64,000 bases of DNA, from the NCBI RefSeq assembly GCF_048773025.1, contig NC_133570.1:21426001-21490000 (forward strand). Reading direction: 5' to 3'. A program made the position numbers and the translations under genes. Numbering within the stretch: the stretch's first letter is position 1; each line of letters begins with the position of its first letter. The notes under the pieces were generated by a model. That model was not told the DNA's origin, searched no databases, and saw only the letters and a program-made list of their open reading frames with translations. Of this stretch, positions 36,101 through 47,130 are shown one piece after another. Source of the stretch: Camelus bactrianus. Its lineage: Eukaryota; Chordata; Mammalia; Artiodactyla; Camelidae.

Positions 36101-37245
36101 AACAAAGAAATGGGACCTAATTAAACTTACAAGCTTCTGCACAGAAAAGGAAACCATAAGTAAAACAAAATGACAACCTACAAATTGGGAGAATATTCTT
36201 GCAAATGAAACCGACAAAGGCTTGATCTCCAGAATATATAAGTAGCACATATGACTTAATAAGAAAAAAACAAACAACCCAATCCAAAAATGGGCAGAAG
36301 ATCTAAACAAGCCATTCTCCAAGGAAGGAATACAAATGATCAATAGGTTCATGAATAAAATGCTTAATATCACTAATTATCAGGGAAATGCAAATTAAAA
36401 CTACAATGAGTTATCACCTCACACACTGAGAATGGCCATCATTCCAAAGTCTACAAGTGACAAATGCTGGAGAGGCTGTGGAGAAAAGGGAACCCTCCTA
36501 CACTGCTGGTGGGAATGCAGTTTGGTGTAGCCACTGTGGAAAACAGTATGGAGATTCTTCAAAAGACTAGGAGTACACTTACCATCTGACCCAGGAATAC
36601 CACTCCTGGGCATATATCCAGAAGCACCCAACTTCAAAAAAGCACTCACACCCCAATGTTCATAGCAGCACTATGTACAATAGCCAAGACATGGAAACAG
36701 CCTAAATGTCCATCAACAGATGACTGGATAAAGAAGAGGTGGTATGAGTATGCAGTGGAGTAGTATTCAGCCATAAAATATGACAACATATTGCCATTTG
36801 CAGCAACATGGATGCTCCTGGAGAATGTCATTCCAAGTGAAGTAAGCCAGAAAGAGAAAGAAAAATACAATATGACACCTCTCTTATATGGAATCTACAA
36901 AAAAAAAAAAAAGAACATAAATACAAAACAGAAACAGACTCATAGACATAGAATACAAACTTGTGGTTGCTGGGTGTTGGGGGTGTGAAGGGTAAGACTG
37001 GGAGTTCAAAATTTATAGATACTGACAGGAATGTGTAGAATAGATAAACAAGACTATACTGTATAGCACAGGGAAATATATACAAGATCTTGTGTTAGCT
37101 CACAGCAAAAAAAAAAAAAAGTGACAATGAATATATGTATGTTCATGTAGAACTAAAAAATTGTTCTCTACACTGAAATTTGACACAACATTGTAAAATG
37201 ACTATAACTCAATAAAAAATGTTTTAAAAAACACAAAGCAAACAA
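33150..37245 (+). mobile_element. 5'-truncated LINE-1, plus strand
   Basis: The element starts inside ORF2, near the beginning of the endonuclease domain ('RRVADWLIKQEPSICCIQET'-like, 33195), runs through the reverse transcriptase and C-terminus, and ends in a 3' UTR with 'ctcaataaaaaatgtttt' and an A-rich tail near 37245. ORF1 and the promoter are missing. It is a relative of the minus-strand L1 at 593-10267 and lies in the opposite orientation. No convincing target-site repeat was found, although 'agaaaca' occurs near both ends. Confidence 0.85.
33170..36905 (+). pseudogene. L1 ORF2 remnant, plus strand
   Basis: Broken ORF2. The longest clean piece (34861-35238) is the reverse-transcriptase core, with '[14 protein letters not shown]', '[14 protein letters not shown]' and an intact YADD catalytic motif at 35176-35187. 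The 35296-35661 piece has '[14 protein letters not shown]' and '[19 protein letters not shown]'. The 35766-36173 piece follows, and the C-terminus (about 36791-36900) has 'TWMLLENVIPSEVSQKE'. Frame breaks separate these pieces, and the N-terminal endonuclease is the most decayed part. Confidence 0.85.
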
Positions 37246-37259
37246 TAAAAGAAAAAAGA

Positions 37260-38020
37260 AAGAAACAAGGGTTGAATTTACACTGCTATTCTAGTAATTT
37301 TATGTCCAAAAGCTTACGTACCTACCTTAAATACAGCCATGACCAAATCATCCTGCTGCTGAGATGAAAATTGCTGTTCCCAGGTAACCTGCCAGCTTAG
37401 AAAACTATGTTGGGAGAGAAAACCAGATTTGGCAAAGCCTGAGATTCTTCTCGTCATAAACCCTTAGAGCATGACTGGGGTGTTTTCTTTCCTTTCTCTG
37501 TGTATTTTAGTGACATTTTTGTGTTACAGTTGGATAGCTCAGACAGAGGGTGATTCAGTGAGGGCAAAACATTTAGCGATAACACCAGGCTTCTGGCCTG
37601 GGGAGACACCTACTGATGTGAGGATAAGGAGAGAGAGTTAACTTCTCAGGGAAATTGAGGAGTCCAGATGGGGAATGTTAAGTCTGTGGTGTCTGTAGGG
37701 CATTCATGCAGAGATGTGTTCAGAAGGCAAAATGAGTGTAAAAGTAGAGCTAAAAAGAGGTGTCAGGACTGGAAATAGGGATTCAAGACCCCTGGGCAGT
37801 TGTCAGAGAGCACAGTGTGGATCAGAGGAGGAGACAATTGGAGAGCACAGTGAACTGGGAAGGGACCTCAGACTTGACTGGGTTGGGGATTTTGGTGGCC
37901 TTGACCTGAGAAGTGTCAGGGAGAGATGTGGGTGTGAGGGAGGGGGCTCTTCACACTCTGTCCCAGAGCGTGAAATGGTGCCTGGCAGATCGATGCGTGG
38001 GAGCCATGGTTGGACAGATG
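37260..38020. other. Unassigned interval, no gene seen
   Basis: A 108-codon open frame at 37714-38040 is rich in Arg, Gly and Glu and runs into the GGAT repeat. It shows no domain or conserved motif and I do not call it a gene. Confidence 0.4.
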
Positions 38021-38250
38021 GACAGAGGATGGGTAGATGATGGATGGATAGATGGATGATGGATGGGTGGATGCTGAACGGATTATGGAGGGATCATGAA
38101 TAATGGATAGATGGATGGATGAGGGATGATGGATAATCAATGGATGGATGTAGGGAAGATGGATGGATGATGGATGGATGGATGCTGAATGGATGATGGA
38201 GGAATGATGGATAATGGATGGATCATGGATGATAATGGATGGAAAGTCGG
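38020..38250 (+). repeat. (GGAT)n microsatellite/minisatellite
   Basis: Imperfect tetranucleotide array (gatggatggatg...) of about 230 bp with internal higher-order repeats ('ggatggatgctgaa-ggat' occurs twice). Confidence 0.85.
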
Positions 38251-38671
38251 AAACACAGTGATATGAGAGATCAAAGGAGGCTTCACGAAAGAGGTGGATC
38301 TGAACTGTGTCTCAGCAGCTTGAGACAATGGAGCAGGGCATCCCCATGTGGGAGCACCAGTAGTCAGGAATGACTTGGTGTCCACAGGCCCAGGAAGGAA
38401 GCCACCTGGCTGGACTGTGAGAAAGTGTTATTCAGGAACACTCAGAGGCGCTAAAATGAGGCCAGGAGTGTTCGGGCAGGTCCGAGCCAGGTCAGGACTC
38501 CCTCTGCCACACCACATGGCCACCTGGCGGCAAGTGGTCCTCACATTTCTGACCCCCATGCCCTGGCACCTCCAGAGGGGACAGGTTCTCAGAGCCGCCA
38601 CCCCATTTCCAGTGCAAAGTGGCCAGCTGACAAGCTCCATTGATAAAGCAAAACATTCATTGGACCTTTAT

Positions 38672-39187
38672 GATTGAGGTGGGAAGCCCCATAAAAAAGA
38701 CTAGCAGGACCCCCAGGTGGGGCAACTACTCTCCTGCCAGCACCATCAAATTCCCTGGCCCAGCTTGATTATCTCACTTTTGCCTCTGAAATGGCTTATT
38801 TCCAGGAAAGTATAACTTACACCTAAAATTTTATTGGTTCCCTGAGCTAACTCCTGATTGGTCCATTTCTAGTAGTTCATTTGCATTTAGCTCCCTCCTG
38901 ATTGGTTATTTCTCTCACTCCTGATTGGTCCATTTCCCTCACTCATGATTGGTCCATTTCTACAATGTTTCTTACTAATTAGTCACCTTTGTTATACCTT
39001 ATTTGCATAGGATGTTACAAAATGTTGACAAGTCTAGAGTGATAGCCTATAAAAGCGTATGTAAACCTGCACATAGGGTCCAGAGCTCACAGTGTTAACT
39101 CCCCTGGGCCAGCTGGTGTGATAAACCTGAGTTCTCCAACTCTCCGAAGGCTGCTTGCTCTCTCGCCTGGATCCAGGTTGCCATCAC
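38672..39187 (+). mobile_element. Solo LTR of a class I-like endogenous retrovirus (fossil)
   Basis: A promoter-like stretch of about 515 bp has a series of CCAAT-type boxes (four or more 'tgattggt' words between 38850 and 38955), a TATA box (ctataaaag, 39050) and a downstream 'ataaacctgag' region ending near 39187. This layout fits the U3-R-U5 of an ERV1-type LTR. No internal viral sequence adjoins it, so it is a solo LTR. It contains two perfect ATTTGCAT octamers (about 38879 and 39001). Family and exact ends are uncertain. Confidence 0.55.
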
Positions 39188-39189
39188 AA

Positions 39190-40200
39190 CTGAAATGAGC
39201 TGAAATGACTCGTACTTTAAACACATGAAAGTGGTTTTGTGTGAATGAACTTTATGGGGAAAATGCAAAGGAAGCTGGCAGAGCCCTTGGGTCCCATGGT
39301 TCTTGTCTGAGCACATGATGCAGAGTGGAGAGTGACTGGGGCCTTCAGTATAGAGTTTTCAGACTGGCTGTCTGATTGGAAGTGGGGCATGAAGGAAGGG
39401 AAAGAGATGGTGACGACTGCTGGAGGTTTGACTTTTCTCGTGCATTTGTGTGGGATATTTTACCTTTTTTTAAAAAAATAGTTGTGTTTGTGAAGAGAAT
39501 CATCAGCTTTAATTTGACCTCAGAGAAGTAGTTAAGAATAGTTTTTTTGTGTATTTTCAATTTCTCTGCTTTGTTTTCATTGGCTATTAACAATAGTTTG
39601 TGCAAGTGGTCCTTTTGCCACTCCACCGGTGACATTTGTTGTTCCTGATTTCAGTTTCATGTGTGTGCACATGTATCTAGAAGAGTTTTACACGAGAAAG
39701 TGGACTACTGAGGTGGGAGCCCAGCGTTTGCTCCCGGTGCTACCTGAACGTGGGACAGGGGACAGGGTGGCTCCTCGTGAATATTAGAGGTTTGCTTCTT
39801 GGAAGAAGTTCCTGCACACGTGGAAGTTTCCTGGGGCTCCTCCATGGCTTTCCCGTGACAGGACTGTGCTGGTCCATGTCCCCTTCCTGATGAATTTCTG
39901 AGCTTTTACTGCTTAATTGTTTTCTGAAATAACAGACATGATTATCTAAACAAATGTATAAAATAAGAAGCATAAAAATGATGGAAACTTACCCAAGCAA
40001 TAGTGATGAATCAAAATGATCAATTCCCACAGAGTTCTTCCTTTCTCCCTAATCCCAGATGCCAAAAGTTTCCCACCGTTAACCACGGAGTCACTTCTCC
40101 TGTGCTCCCAAAATTCACTTGGTATAAATAGCTGCCTCACAGGCATAACCTGGTGCCAGGGCTGCAGCGGGATGGGCTAGGTAGTCCTGGGGTGAGCATC
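39190..40200. other. Unassigned interval, no gene seen
   Basis: Only short open frames on the minus strand (up to 96 codons) without recognisable features. Confidence 0.4.
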
Positions 40201-40404
40201 TGGGACACCTGGTGTGGCAGGTGACCCACCCCATCCCAGAGGGAGTTCATGGAGAAAGAGAAGTGAGCTTAGAGGGGAATCAAGTGATTCAGGGGTCCTG
40301 GTACTGAGTAGGAGGGCAAAGGGAGACGAGGGGAGGGTGGCACCAGAGGGATATCCATCCCAGACTCAGCTGCATCCCTGGTGCACGATTGGCACCACTT
40401 GAGG

Positions 40405-40418
40405 CCAGCAGGGGGCAG
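40405..40418 (+). promoter_or_regulatory. CTCF-like core motif CCAGCAGGGGGCAG
   Basis: Forward CTCF core 682 bp upstream of the V ATG at 41087. Confidence 0.55.
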
Positions 40419-40974
40419 CAACAGCCTGGACTTGGGGACAGTATTTGCTGCTTGTATGAAGTTACAAGAGCTGCCTCCCACGGAACCCCTCCTATGCCCC
40501 ACAGCATTGGTGCCCCAACAATTCATCTTCAGAAGTCCTAATAAATGGCCCAGGGCTCAGGCTCAGGCTACACTGGCAAAACACCCCAGAAGCAGAGGAT
40601 GGAGGGATGTGAGAACTCTCCCAACAGTGGGTAAGAAGGAATTGAGGTGATGCTAGTCCCCAGTTCTGCCTTTAATTCCTGGGAAATAGGGCAATGGGAT
40701 CTTGTACCCACCTGGGACTCTGTCCTCTCCTTTCCCCATTAGCACCGATGGGACGTCTGGGATTCCTCACACAGGAACCACAATGTCCCTCACCAGGAAA
40801 GGTGGGAAATCCCTGGGCTGCATCAATTTCACACACGCTGTCATGGACTCAGTCTGTCCTGACTCCACACGTGATGAAAGAGTTAATTGACTAGAAAGGT
40901 CTGCTGTCCACGGATAGAGAAGTGTCCAGAATCAAGTCCAGGTCAGGGGGTGGGGCAAGCAGTGGCAGGAACAG

Positions 40975-40982
40975 ATTTGCTT
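40975..40982 (+). promoter_or_regulatory. Degenerate octamer ATTTGCTT of the 41.1-kb V gene
   Basis: At the position of ATTTGCAT in related genes, the seventh base is T instead of A. This falls in the POU-domain contact core. Confidence 0.65.
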
Positions 40983-41086
40983 GGAGGCCACGCCCACCTC
41001 TGCAGCAGGGGGAGGGAATAAGAGAGGTCTGGGGGCCAGGCCCAGGGTTGGGGGCTCAGAAGGCAATGCTCTGGGGCATGTCCACC

Positions 41087-41555
41087 ATGGCCTGGGCTCT
41101 GCTCCTTGTCACCCTCCTCACTCAGGGCACAGGTGAGGCTCCAGGGAAGGGACATGGGGACATCTGGCTGATTCGTTTTGTCTCTATCCTCAGGGTGATC
41201 TGGGGCCCACGCATGAGCTGACCAGAATGTGTTTTTGCTCTTTTCAGGGTCGTGGGCCCAGTCTGCCCTGACTCAGCCTCCGTCGGTGTCTGGGACTTTG
41301 GGAAAGATGGTCACCATCTCCTGCGTTGGAACCAGCAGTGACACTGGGGGCTATAACTACATCTTGTGGTATCAACAGCTCCCAGGAACGGCCCCCAAAC
41401 TCCTGATATATGAGGTCAATAAACGGGCCTCAGGGATCCCTGATCGCTTCTCTGGCTCCAGGTCTGGCAACACGGCCTCCCTGACCATCTCTGGGCTCCA
41501 GTCTGAGGACGAGGCTGATTATTTCTGTGCCTCATATACAACTAGTAGCACTGCG
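41087..41555 (+). CDS. IGLV2: IGLV family-2 V gene, intact frame (A-type block 2)
   Basis: Germline lambda V gene. Leader exon 41087-41132 ([16 protein letters not shown]), intron 41133-41247, V exon 41248-41555. The mature chain begins [20 protein letters not shown]. Cys23, Trp41 ('[18 protein letters not shown]'), '[20 protein letters not shown]' and Cys104 ('DEADYFC') are present; germline CDR3 is ASYTTSSTA. An upstream in-frame ATG exists at about 41066, but the start at 41087 matches every relative. Coding sequence is clean, yet both the octamer (ATTTGCTT) and the RSS nonamer (ACCACAGCC) are degraded, so usage may be poor. Confidence 0.92.
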
Positions 41556-41594
41556 CACAGTGGTCCATGGTCATGGGGAAGTGAGACCACAGCC
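41556..41594 (+). promoter_or_regulatory. V-lambda RSS with degraded nonamer
   Basis: CACAGTG (41556-41562), 23-bp spacer, nonamer ACCACAGCC (41586-41594), which breaks the A-run of ACCAAAACC. Confidence 0.8.
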
Positions 41595-41599
41595 TGCCC

Positions 41600-44500
41600 T
41601 GAGCCCTCAGACTCCCCATGGCTCTTCCTCTGCTGGTTGGCCATCTGCTTCTGTTGTTGAAGCATCAGAGCTGAAAGGAGACCTGCGACCCAGCAGAGGA
41701 AGGAGGACAAAGAAGAGGGCATGGTTTTCCTGTTTATTTTCCCTTCTCTTTGTCCTTCATCTGAGCAGGCTGAGCCGGGGGTCGGGGACAGACCCTGGGT
41801 CTCTCACAGTTGCCCTCTCCTCGCCTGGTAGCCCTGTCCGGGAACCGCCCTGCAGGGGGAAAGTCTCCCCAAGACGATGGGCTCCTTGCAAGGTGGCTCC
41901 GAATAGAGGCTGCCCTGGCGGGTGTCTCCCTCATTCGTCTTAACATCAGGACGCACATCCCCGTGAGGAGCCAGCGCCGGTTCTAGGTGGAATCCCTGCT
42001 AATCTAACAATGGTGAGAATTCAATTTTAAAGTGGGCACATGGGTACTGGGTCCAATATTTACATTTTCTTGAAACTGGGAGACAGTTTTCAAATGGAAC
42101 CTTTCATAAAATTGAAGTTATGTGAATTCCTTAAACCAATGAGATGAAAAACAAAGTGCACTAGGAATCTATTTGCTGCATAACAGGTCCCCCCACACCT
42201 ACAAGGTAAGAGAAAAACAGTTGGCATCCGGTGTTTTCTGGCTTCTACAACCTGGAGCAGCTCTTTTCTGTGCTTGTGTCTCCTGGTTCTCATGAAGGTG
42301 CAGCCCTGTGTCAGCCGGGCTGTTTCATTGAAGGCTCCTCTATGTTTGGAAGCACTCCCGCCCAGTCAGGCTCACCCCTTGCCTGCCATGTGCCCGCTTT
42401 TCCTCACCACATCATCCTCCTGATAAATCTGATTTTTAAACCTTGCCAATTAGGCCCCATATTTTCCACATTCCATACTAGTGTCCACGTGAATAGTCAT
42501 TTTTCTTCATCCCAGCATTTTCTGTTGGACCAGTATCACAGGTCTTACTATCTATCGGGTCATAGCTCTGGTGTATTGCTGAGAATCGTCACCAGGTACA
42601 TTTCTAGATTTTACATTCATTGCAGTAATAGCTGCTTCTAGGTTTGTGGTCCAGGAATCAGTGTTTTTACTCTCCCGGAATAGGCTCTGTTACTTCCTGC
42701 CCTCCCCCATGGCTGTGGGAGAGCGGGGCGTTCTGTCCCTCTGTCTGCTCCCCTGTTCTCTCTTTTCCTATGGGACATCCATCTGCATTTATAACTCACC
42801 TTACATTTTTGTTAGAAAGCCTTTTTTTTAAATTGACAATGACCTCAATATGTCTGTACACATGTTGAGAAGTCATAGCCTTCAAATTATACTGAGATGT
42901 GACATCAAATATCCCTCTGAATGTCCTCACTCCGGGCTTGCAGTTTAAACAACAGTCTGGCTCTTTATGGACAGATGTGTACGTTTGTTCATGAGCATCT
43001 GAGCAGTGGTCAGTCTTGTGTCCTCCCACGAGCCCTGCCCTCTCCTGTCCCCCTGCCAGGTCCCTAACATTTAATACACACTAGCTTAAGAGACTCTCAT
43101 TTTGCCTCTGTAGCATGATCAGAAAATTTTGGACAAGTTTTGATTCAATCTTTGAAACACATTTGGAAATACACATCGTAACAAATATCTGGCTTCCAGG
43201 ATAAATTATATCTTGATTCTCTGCATTTCAATGAAAAGAAAAACTCTGAACACAAGGAAACAGATTCAGGTGAAAACCATCCATTCCCTTGTGTCCCCAT
43301 CAAATGTGATGGCCCAACTTTATTTGGACTGCACGTGGGGACAGAGCTCAGGAGTGAAGGTGGATGTTGGGGTGTCTGCATAACCTGGCAGTGGGAACTG
43401 TTGGGGTGTGCACGGAGGGAATTATCCCTCACAGTCCACAGCAAATTTGGGTTCTGCACAGGGGAGGTCCAGGGGTCCTCTCTAGGTTTCTTCTTCTGAA
43501 GCAGAGATGAAGTATCCCTGATGACATTAACTTCCAAAAAAAAAAAACTCACAAATCTCATTTTTCTCCTGGATTATATGCATACTGTTCGCTGTCTGTC
43601 TTTATATTTGTAACACACAAGTACAATTCATTAAAAAAAATCCAATGAAGAATCACAGTCATCATCTATCAAAATTCATCAAATTGGACACCTGAAATGT
43701 ATGTAGTTGACCTTACAGGAATCACACCTCAATAAATGTGTTAATAATAAAAAAAAAAAAACAAGAATCACAGTAAAACATGTTAAATGAAGCACGTTCG
43801 TGTGGGTGGTTTGTATTACTTATGATCCCACTGAAAACTTTTTAAAGGAGAAAATACAGAAGAAAGCAATGGACATTAGTTTGTGTTTTGGAGAAACAGC
43901 AGCTGGACTATGTGTGTATTTTCTCCAGAACAAGGACAGTCCGTGTGCTGCCTGGCAGAGGAGTCCCTCCTAATACTGGGGACCCCACAAGAGAGGCACT
44001 TGGTGTCCTGAGGTGAATAGCGGGGGCTCAGGGAGCACATGAGGTCAACGTGCTTGTTGCTCCAGCAGCTTCCGGGAGGGCACCTGGGGCTGCATCTGGG
44101 CTTCCCCCTTTGGATCCAGGAACCACAGAGAGAACCCAGAGTGGTGTGGACAGGAGCCCACACTGAAAGTCAGGGGGGCAGAAGTTGGAATGTGGACAGG
44201 AGATTGTTCTGGAGGTGCTATGTTGACAGTGGGGAGCAGCAGAGAGTTTTCAGTGCTCAAGACTGAGTAAACCCTTGGGGTGACCTGGGAGTGGTGACTT
44301 CAGTGCAAACCACGATGCCCTGATCCTATTTATCCTTGGGCACAGAGGGGAGAGAAGGGGGGAAGCCTTAGACCCTGCCTGTTTACTCAGGTCATCCTGT
44401 GTCCAGGGTCCCCAAGACCTCAGGCCACAGTTTTTGTCACTAAGAAGACTTCTAAGATCCTAGAGACTCAACCTTGTCGCTGTGATTTCCTTCAGGAGAC

Positions 44501-45000
44501 AAAGCAGAGCCAGCAAAGGGCAGCAGAGGATGAGGTGAAGTCCAAGAAAACCAGGAGAAGCTTCCAGGAGACCTGTCCCAGGGGAGCCACAAGGAAGGGC
44601 TTCTTCCCCAGCATCAAATCGTGACAATGTCCGAGAAGAATTGTGTCCCAGGGAGGCTCCTCAGGCCCTCAAGGTTCTTACCCTCCCAGGGGGCTAGTGT
44701 TCTAGGCATCCTCTGCCTGGCAACCACTGAAATTCTGGCCTTTCGGGGGAAGTCAGTGGATGAGTCTAAACCATAAGTTTACATAAACCTGTAGGTTCTG
44801 CAGGCCATTCTTATGGGAAAAGAGTCAGAATCTTCCTGAAATCAAATTCCCAGACAAAAACCAAGGGCCTGTCTTGCAAGCAGGTCTTTCCAAGGATTTT
44901 ATTCTCAACCTATGGGCAGCTCTTCCCTGTACAAATCCTGTGTGTGTGCCTGCCCCTGAGATGAGGATCTAGATACAAGGAAAACCCAACTTTCACCATC
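41600..45000. other. A-type V downstream flank, block 2
   Basis: Collinear with 11700-15000, including the old L1 3'-end remnant (about 43650-43765). No gene was seen. Confidence 0.6.
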
Positions 45001-45318
45001 AAGTCAGGTTTGGTTCTATCTCAGGCTGTGCTCTCTCTCTGTAAATGCACACACAGAAGACACACGCACACACAGCAGCACAAGCGCAAACACAGACACA
45101 CGAGCCATCAGTCCTGGGCCCCCTCCATGAACCGGGGAAGGAAGCAGGGATCTGCTCTGTGGGTACCAGGTTCTCCTTTTGCCATCTCATGCGATCTGTG
45201 TGACAAGAAGCAGTAGCATGAGTGGAGCTGGGAGGGGAGGAAGGAGAAGTGGGGGATCAGACCTGGGGTGTCAATCCCCCTAAGCTGCCTCCTTGGACAC
45301 CGTTGGCCCCATCTGCGG

Positions 45319-45332
45319 CCACCAGGGGGCAG
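45319..45332 (+). promoter_or_regulatory. CTCF-like core motif CCACCAGGGGGCAG
   Basis: Forward CTCF core 700 bp upstream of the V ATG at 46019. Confidence 0.55.
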
Positions 45333-45905
45333 CGAGGACCTGAGTGTAGGGAAGGCTCTCCAGTGGCTTGCCTGCCCTGGGTCAAGTCCCACAGCTGCTG
45401 CCTTCTGAGCCCCCTCAGGGAGAGTCTGGGGTGCAAGATCCCCATCGCTTCTGCTTCATGAGCCCTTCAATAGAAACACCAATAAGTGTCCACGAGCCTC
45501 TACTCAGAGCACCACAGAATCAGGGACCAGAGGGTCAAGGAGACCATCCTGCTGAGGAGGTAGGATGGGCGAAGGGTGGACACCCCAGCTCTCCATTGAT
45601 GTGAGGATGAGAAGAGATTGAATCTCTAACTAACTCCAGTACTTCTGGACCCTGTCCCCAGTTTTGACACACAAAATAGAAAATAAATTTTGTGATTATT
45701 AGCAAATGATATCTTGATTTTGGCACAGGATGATAGGGACATCCAATGATGGCTCAATTTCCATGGCTCTGTAATGGTTAGTGAGTACTGAGTAAGAAAA
45801 ACATAAGAGTATTAATTCTCCTAGATTGGCTCTGTGTCCGGGGATAGAGAAGTGTCTAGAATCAAGTCCAGGTTGGAGGGGTGGGGGAAGCAGGGGCAGG
45901 AACAG

Positions 45906-45913
45906 ATTTGCAT
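45906..45913 (+). promoter_or_regulatory. Ig octamer ATTTGCAT of the 46.0-kb V gene
   Basis: Perfect octamer 113 bp upstream of the ATG. Confidence 0.85.
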
Positions 45914-46018
45914 GGAGGCCCCGCCCTCTTCTGCAGCAGGGGGAGGGGATAAGAGAGGTCTGGGGGAACAGGCCCAGGGTTAGGGGCTCAGAAGGCAGCG
46001 CTCTGGAGTGTCTCCACC

Positions 46019-46485
46019 ATGGCCTGGGCTCTGCTCCTTGTCACCCTCCTCACTCAGGGCACAGGTGAGGCTCCAGGGAAGGGACACGGGGACTTCTGGC
46101 TGACCCTTTGTGTCTCTGTCCTCAGGGTGACCTGGGGCTCAGCCCTAAACTGACCAGTGTGTTTTTGCTCCTTTCAGGGTCCTGGGCCCAGTCTGCCCTG
46201 ACTCAGCCTCCCTCCGTGTCCGGAACTCTGGGAAAGACGGTCACCATCTCCTGTGCAGGAACCAGCAGTGATGTTGGATACAGAAACTATGTCTCCTGGT
46301 ACCAACAGCTCCCAGGCACGGCCCCCAAACTCCTGATCTATGCAGTCAGCTATCGAGCCTCAGGGATCGCTGATCGATTCTCTGGTTCCAAGTCTGGCAA
46401 CACGGCCTCCCTGACCATCTCTGGGCTCCAGTCTGCAGACGAGGCTGATTATTACTGCGCCTCATATAGAAGCAGCAACAATGCG
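46019..46485 (+). CDS. IGLV2: IGLV family-2 V gene, intact and best-preserved (B-type block 2)
   Basis: Germline lambda V gene. Leader exon 46019-46064 ([16 protein letters not shown]), intron 46065-46177, V exon 46178-46485. The frameworks are complete: [20 protein letters not shown], Cys23, '[18 protein letters not shown]' with Trp41, '[17 protein letters not shown]' and 'DEADYYC'. Germline CDR2 and CDR3 ([16 protein letters not shown]) match the llama V-lambda-2 light chains I recall. Octamer and RSS are both good (nonamer AACAAAACC), so it is the strongest family-2 candidate for real use. About 10 bases beyond the nonamer its flank leaves the B-block homology and continues in old L1-like sequence. 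Confidence 0.95.
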
Positions 46486-46524
46486 CACAGTGGTCCACGG
46501 TCATGGGGAAGTGAGAACAAAACC
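46486..46524 (+). promoter_or_regulatory. V-lambda RSS, 23-bp spacer
   Basis: CACAGTG (46486-46492), 23-bp spacer, AACAAAACC (46516-46524). Confidence 0.9.
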
Positions 46525-46539
46525 TGCCCTGAGCTCACT

Positions 46540-47130
46540 CAGCTCTTCTATCCTGAATTCAGAGTTTCATTTGTTTTTCATGTTTGTGTTTTGGAAATAA
46601 TTACACATTTAAACCAAACTGGAGAGGTTTCATGAAGAACTCCTGCAGAACCTTTCCCAGATGCACTAGTTTTAATGCTTTGCCACAGGTGCTTTTCGGA
46701 TATCCCCTCTCCTCTCTGTCTCTGCATTTGTGTGTCTAGATGCACATCCATTAGCACGCGTGTTCAGCACACACACAGGCACACAGAATGTTAATTTTCA
46801 AAATCACTGGAAAAACTTCTACCTTCCAGCATCCAAGCCTTCATATTTCTTCATAAATACACTAAAGAATCCATAACATACATCATTTTGGGGTAAATAA
46901 ACCAGTGGGTTTTCATACATTCACACCCTTGAATATCTATGAAGACTCTACCTTCCAGAGTATTTTTCATCCTCGTAAAGCAAAGACTTCATCCATCACC
47001 CATCAGTCCCCTTCCCCTGGTCCCTCCACCCTCCAAACCATTCACGTGCTACCAACCTATTCTAGATTTTTCACGTAACAGCAGCCATATCCCACATGGC
47101 CCTTTGTGTCTGGCTCCTGTCCCCTTTTTC
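46540..47130 (-). repeat. Old antisense L1 fragment
   Basis: The + strand has 'ggaaataattacacatttaa', 'tttaatgctttgccacagg' and 'ccttcccctggtccctccac', like antisense old-L1 3' text. It begins almost directly after the V RSS. Confidence 0.45.

Noticed and set aside
37714-38040. A 108-codon plus-strand frame
   Set aside because: It runs into a GGAT microsatellite, is compositionally simple and has no recognisable feature.
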